DNA of 64,000 nt, from contig JAYKKR010000022.1 in the NCBI GenBank assembly GCA_036971615.1, forward strand, positions 496,001-560,000, read 5' to 3'. This document shows positions 61,107 through 64,000 of this stretch, piece after piece. This stretch comes from Amyloporia xantha. Its lineage: Eukaryota; Basidiomycota; Agaricomycetes; Polyporales; Adustoporiaceae. Positions within the stretch are counted from its first letter, which is position 1. Each line of letters opens with the position of its first letter. Made by a program: the position numbers and the translations under genes. The notes under the pieces are model-generated. The model did no database searches. It was given only the letters and a program-made list of their open reading frames with translations, and was not told the origin of the DNA.

Positions 61107-61963
61107 ATTGCCGGACACTGTGCAGACCTTTTACACTTGCGTGCCTGGAGGGTTGTTGCTCGATTGGAATTATTACAATAGTGCCATGTAGGCGGATGGT
61201 ATGTAGGCACTTGATAGTCGAGCCCTGTCGAGCCGGACTTTTGAAGGACCTACTTCCAGCCACGTGATGCTGTCCGACTCTGCAAAGCTTTGATAAGGGC
61301 AAGAGGTGTAACTACGTGTTCCATTCCTCCCTACTTAAAGTCTAAGCCAACAAACCTAATCCAACCCAACTTGTTGGGATGTAAGTAGCTGCTCGGAGAG
61401 TATGTTTAATGAAGCAGGCTAAGACTTATCTGGACCCTGATCGTTACATTCCGATCAATTCCACCACACCTGCTCGCAATCATATATATGTCGAATTCCC
61501 TATATGAGGTAGTCTGTACCTAGCACATCCTCAAGCCTACTATACTCGAATTTCTAGCTGTTCATTTGAATGTCTTGCCTATACGATTGCCAGGGATAAA
61601 GGAAGCGGAGGAGGATGTGTCACACAGATCCTAAGACTGCGAACACACCTTCCAATTGAATCTCATCATTGTCAACCTGGACGGTTCTCATATAGCGGCA
61701 TATCTCCAGAAATATCGGTGTGAACATGTATTTATGTAAGTGCCATTCTAAGGATATTCCCTGTAGTAAGTAAGACATTTAGAGTTTAGACGTCTGCGCG
61801 TTACAAAGACCGTGTACCATCGAAGATATCCACTCGTAGCAGTTGTTGGTGAAATTCCTTCTCCGGACTCCAAAAGGGACGATAGCTTTATTTCAGGGCC
61901 AAGCGATAATCATCGACCTAAGTACTCCGAAGTGTTTTAGTTCCGGAGTTCTCAATCACCACC
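61107..61963. other. intergenic region between divergent genes
   Basis: 857 bp, the promoter region of AAGAB and the CmcJ-like gene. Nothing specific recognised. Confidence 0.45.
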
Positions 61964-62919
61964 ATGGTCACAGTCGCGCCTTTCACTCTCCGTGATGTTG
62001 CTACCACCCTGAACTATTACAAGCCCACAGGGCGCGAAGCTCCTTATCAATATGTCGAGCAGGCCCCTCAAGGTGTGCCGAAGAACAATCTCGGGCTAGA
62101 TGTTCAGGCCGTCGTGGTCCACGACGCCCGCGGCAGAGAGACAGTGTTTTCTACCGATACGACGGGCTTTCAGTTTGTGAAGCACACTAGTGCTGAGAAA
62201 GAATTCAACGACGAGGAGAAGGTGAAGACGGCGTATTACAAGGAGGTGGAGGAGCTCTTGAAAAAAGAGACCGGTGCCAAGCGCATCTTCGTCTTTGGCC
62301 ATACCATCAGGTCTAGTGCAGTTTGTTCTCTACGTGTTGAGACTGGCATTGAGAGATTGGTACAGACGCCAGCCTGCTGGACGACAAGATTGTAACGCGG
62401 GCATCCGAGGACCTGTCGTAAGTTCAAAGCATATGTATTACCATGTGATATATGTAAATTGATGACACCTTTGTCTAGGAAAGTGTCCATATCGATCAGA
62501 CATTTGAGGCGTCTGTCAACCGTGTCTATCATCACCTTGGCGACGAAGCGGATCGCTTGCTCAAAGGACGTGTACGCATCATCAATGTCTGGCGCCCCAT
62601 CCATCATCCCGTCGCACACAAGCCGCTTGGAGTGTGTGACTGGCGCTACGTCGACACCGCGCACGACCTCGTTTCGACACGCCACATCTATCCTGATCGT
62701 GAGAGTGGCACCTTCAATGTACGCTACAATCCGAACCACAGGTGGTATTATCTTTCGAACCAGACTCCGGAGGAGGTGACACTTGTCAAATGCTACGACT
62801 CTGATGTGAACAGGGCTCGGTTGACGCCGCATTCTGCATTCGTTGATAAGACGAGTCCGCCCGAGGCTCCCCACAGACAGTCGATCGAGGTTCGATGCCT
62901 TGTATTTGACACTGAGTAA
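61964..62919 (+). CDS. CmcJ/asaB-like hydroxylase/methyltransferase family protein
   Basis: Member of the fungal family that includes AsaB and shares a fold with cephamycin CmcJ; members act as oxygenases or desaturases in secondary metabolism, and the substrate here is unknown. Three exons. Visible blocks: TTLNYYKPTGREAPYQYVEQ, DARGRETVFSTDTTGFQFVK, GAKRIFVFGHTIR, a short exon RRQPAGRQDCNAGIRGPV, then VHIDQTFEASVNRVYHHLGD, RIINVWRPIHHPVAHKPLGV, CDWRYVDTAHDLVSTRHIYP, YNPNHRWYYLSNQTPEE, TLVKCYDS and TPHSAFVDKTSP, ending RQSIEVRCLVFDTE. The HxD in VHID and the HP in NHRWYYL/HPVAH are candidate metal-site residues. Convergent with the P450 fragment, so a two-gene metabolic unit is possible but unproven. 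Confidence 0.87.
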
Positions 62920-63209
62920 AAGCTTGGAGTATTCATTCATTGTATTAACACAACTACTTGTATCTCGATGAATGTTGTGCGGAGGTAGAGACATTACTGC
63001 TTTGTAGTAAGCTCTTTTTGTCTGCGCCTCTAATGGCCTCTTTTGTCTGAGAGTACTATTGCATTGAACGGATGCATTCGCGAACAGGCACAAACCTATC
63101 TTACACAGTATGAAAAAACGGAATGTTACAAGCAAACATCTCTTCAGCTATCCTAGGCCTGTGATTTCCGACGGCTCCGCGATCTCACTTCCACATAACG
63201 AAGACCTGA

Positions 63210-64000
63210 TCATGTGAACCTCCGCTTCATACCTATCATACACCTGGTAGGTTTCCGGATCAAGCTATCGTATACTTGAAGCTGTGCCGACAGTTCTTAA
63301 CATTACTGCGACGAGACAATGCACATCACAAACACGCACCGGTCCGTCTGACTCGGGGACAACGTCATACCGGCGGAAGATCGTGGCCAAAATGATGTGA
63401 AGCTGCATCAATGCAAAATAACGACCGATGCACGCCCTATGTGAGCCACCAGGACGACGAGTCAGAAGTTGTTAAAATCACAGATGGCAGCGATGACTCC
63501 TCACCTTGGGCCCACGGAAAATGGCGCAAAGGATTCCTGCATCCGTACCTTGGTCTCGGCGTCCGCCTCCAGCCAGCGCTCGGGATAGAACTCGGCAGCG
63601 TTCTCGCCCCAAACAGCCTCGTTACGATGCATGGTGTACGTCGGTGCGCTCACCCAAGTGCCTTCCTTGAAGTGCTGCCCCAGAATAGTCATGCCTCCCG
63701 CAGGCACGACACGTGGAAGGCCGCCACCGACGGTGGTGTGCACTCTGAGGCCTTCGTTGATGACTGCGTCGAGGTATGGGAGATCCTTCACCTGTTCATA
63801 TGGGATGGCATCGTCATAGGACGTTCCAAGCGCTGCATCGAGCTCGGCTTGGAGCTTCGCCTGGACACGCTGTTCGCGGGCAAGGTAGTATGTAATTGCG
63901 CATGACGTGCTGCAGGAAGAGGTTACGTTGCCTCAGCAACAGCGCGGTAGACTCTGAAGCAGACTCGAAGACTTACTTCGCAGTGGTGTCTGCACCAGCA
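63210..64000 (-). CDS. Cytochrome P450, close paralog of the 31-kb gene (5' end outside the window)
   Basis: Read from the minus strand, the window holds the C-terminal half: the I-helix AGADTTAK at the window edge, an intron, [20 protein letters not shown] segment, [20 protein letters not shown] (ExxR), [29 protein letters not shown], an intron, then [14 protein letters not shown], and a last exon [20 protein letters not shown] ending at 63210. Intron positions equal those of the 31-kb gene and coding identity is very high, with introns clearly more diverged, so this is a duplicated, intact-looking gene in inverted orientation. Catalytic residues are all present. The missing N-terminus lies to the right of position 64000. 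Confidence 0.92.

Overview
The window looks like chromosomal DNA of a basidiomycete fungus, most likely an Agaricomycete such as a polypore. Genes are packed on both strands and split by many short introns (about 50-60 nt, usually GTRNGY...YAG). The proteins are typical of that group: HOS3-like histone deacetylase, Mcm1-type MADS factor, Tad-like LINE, TIGR04076 protein, CmcJ/asaB-like enzyme and microsomal P450s. No prokaryotic signatures were seen.

Layout. 0.2-8.1 kb: an old-yellow-enzyme-type flavin oxidoreductase, a membrane-anchored Cu/Zn superoxide dismutase, a mitochondrial FAD glycerol-3-phosphate dehydrogenase and histone H3. 8.5-20 kb: two unfamiliar proteins (one with a single membrane segment, one with a conserved helical C-terminus), a RING-H2 protein, a class II histone deacetylase, a mitochondrial S-adenosylmethionine carrier and tRNA-splicing endonuclease subunit Sen54. 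21.25-29.36 kb: a LINE on the minus strand with poly(A) tail and perfect 14-bp target-site duplication, 5' truncated, frameshifted, and split by a nested 2.65-kb non-coding element. 31.3-45.7 kb: a P450, a coiled-coil protein resembling FGFR1OP2/SIKE (STRIPAK), a TIGR04076 protein, a SET-Tad3 fusion, an F-box/LRR protein and a long S-adenosylmethionine-dependent methyltransferase. 45.7-52.4 kb: a 6.7-kb gene-poor stretch upstream of the MADS-box gene. 52.4-64 kb: MADS-box factor, Cdc37, a probable multi-pass membrane protein, the adaptin-binding protein AAGAB/Irc6, a CmcJ/asaB-like enzyme and a second P450 that is a close paralog of the first, cut by the window end.

How the genes relate. Most are unrelated housekeeping genes in head-to-head or tail-to-tail pairs, so several short intergenic regions are probable bidirectional promoters (SOD/GUT2, RING/HDAC, SAM carrier/Sen54). 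No large metabolic cluster is visible, though the right edge pairs a CmcJ-like enzyme with a P450.

The least ordinary items are the SET-Tad3 fusion (reading phases agree across all six exons), its 569-nt first intron with a 13-bp direct repeat at the 5' splice site, the nested element that landed in a natural 12-bp-arm palindrome of the LINE, the ATGA overlap between LINE ORF1 and ORF2, the MluI-box cluster in the H3 promoter, and the gene-poor region before the MADS gene. Splice sites were placed by eye from GT/AG signals and family consensus. For the genes where exon lengths are given, they sum to whole codons.
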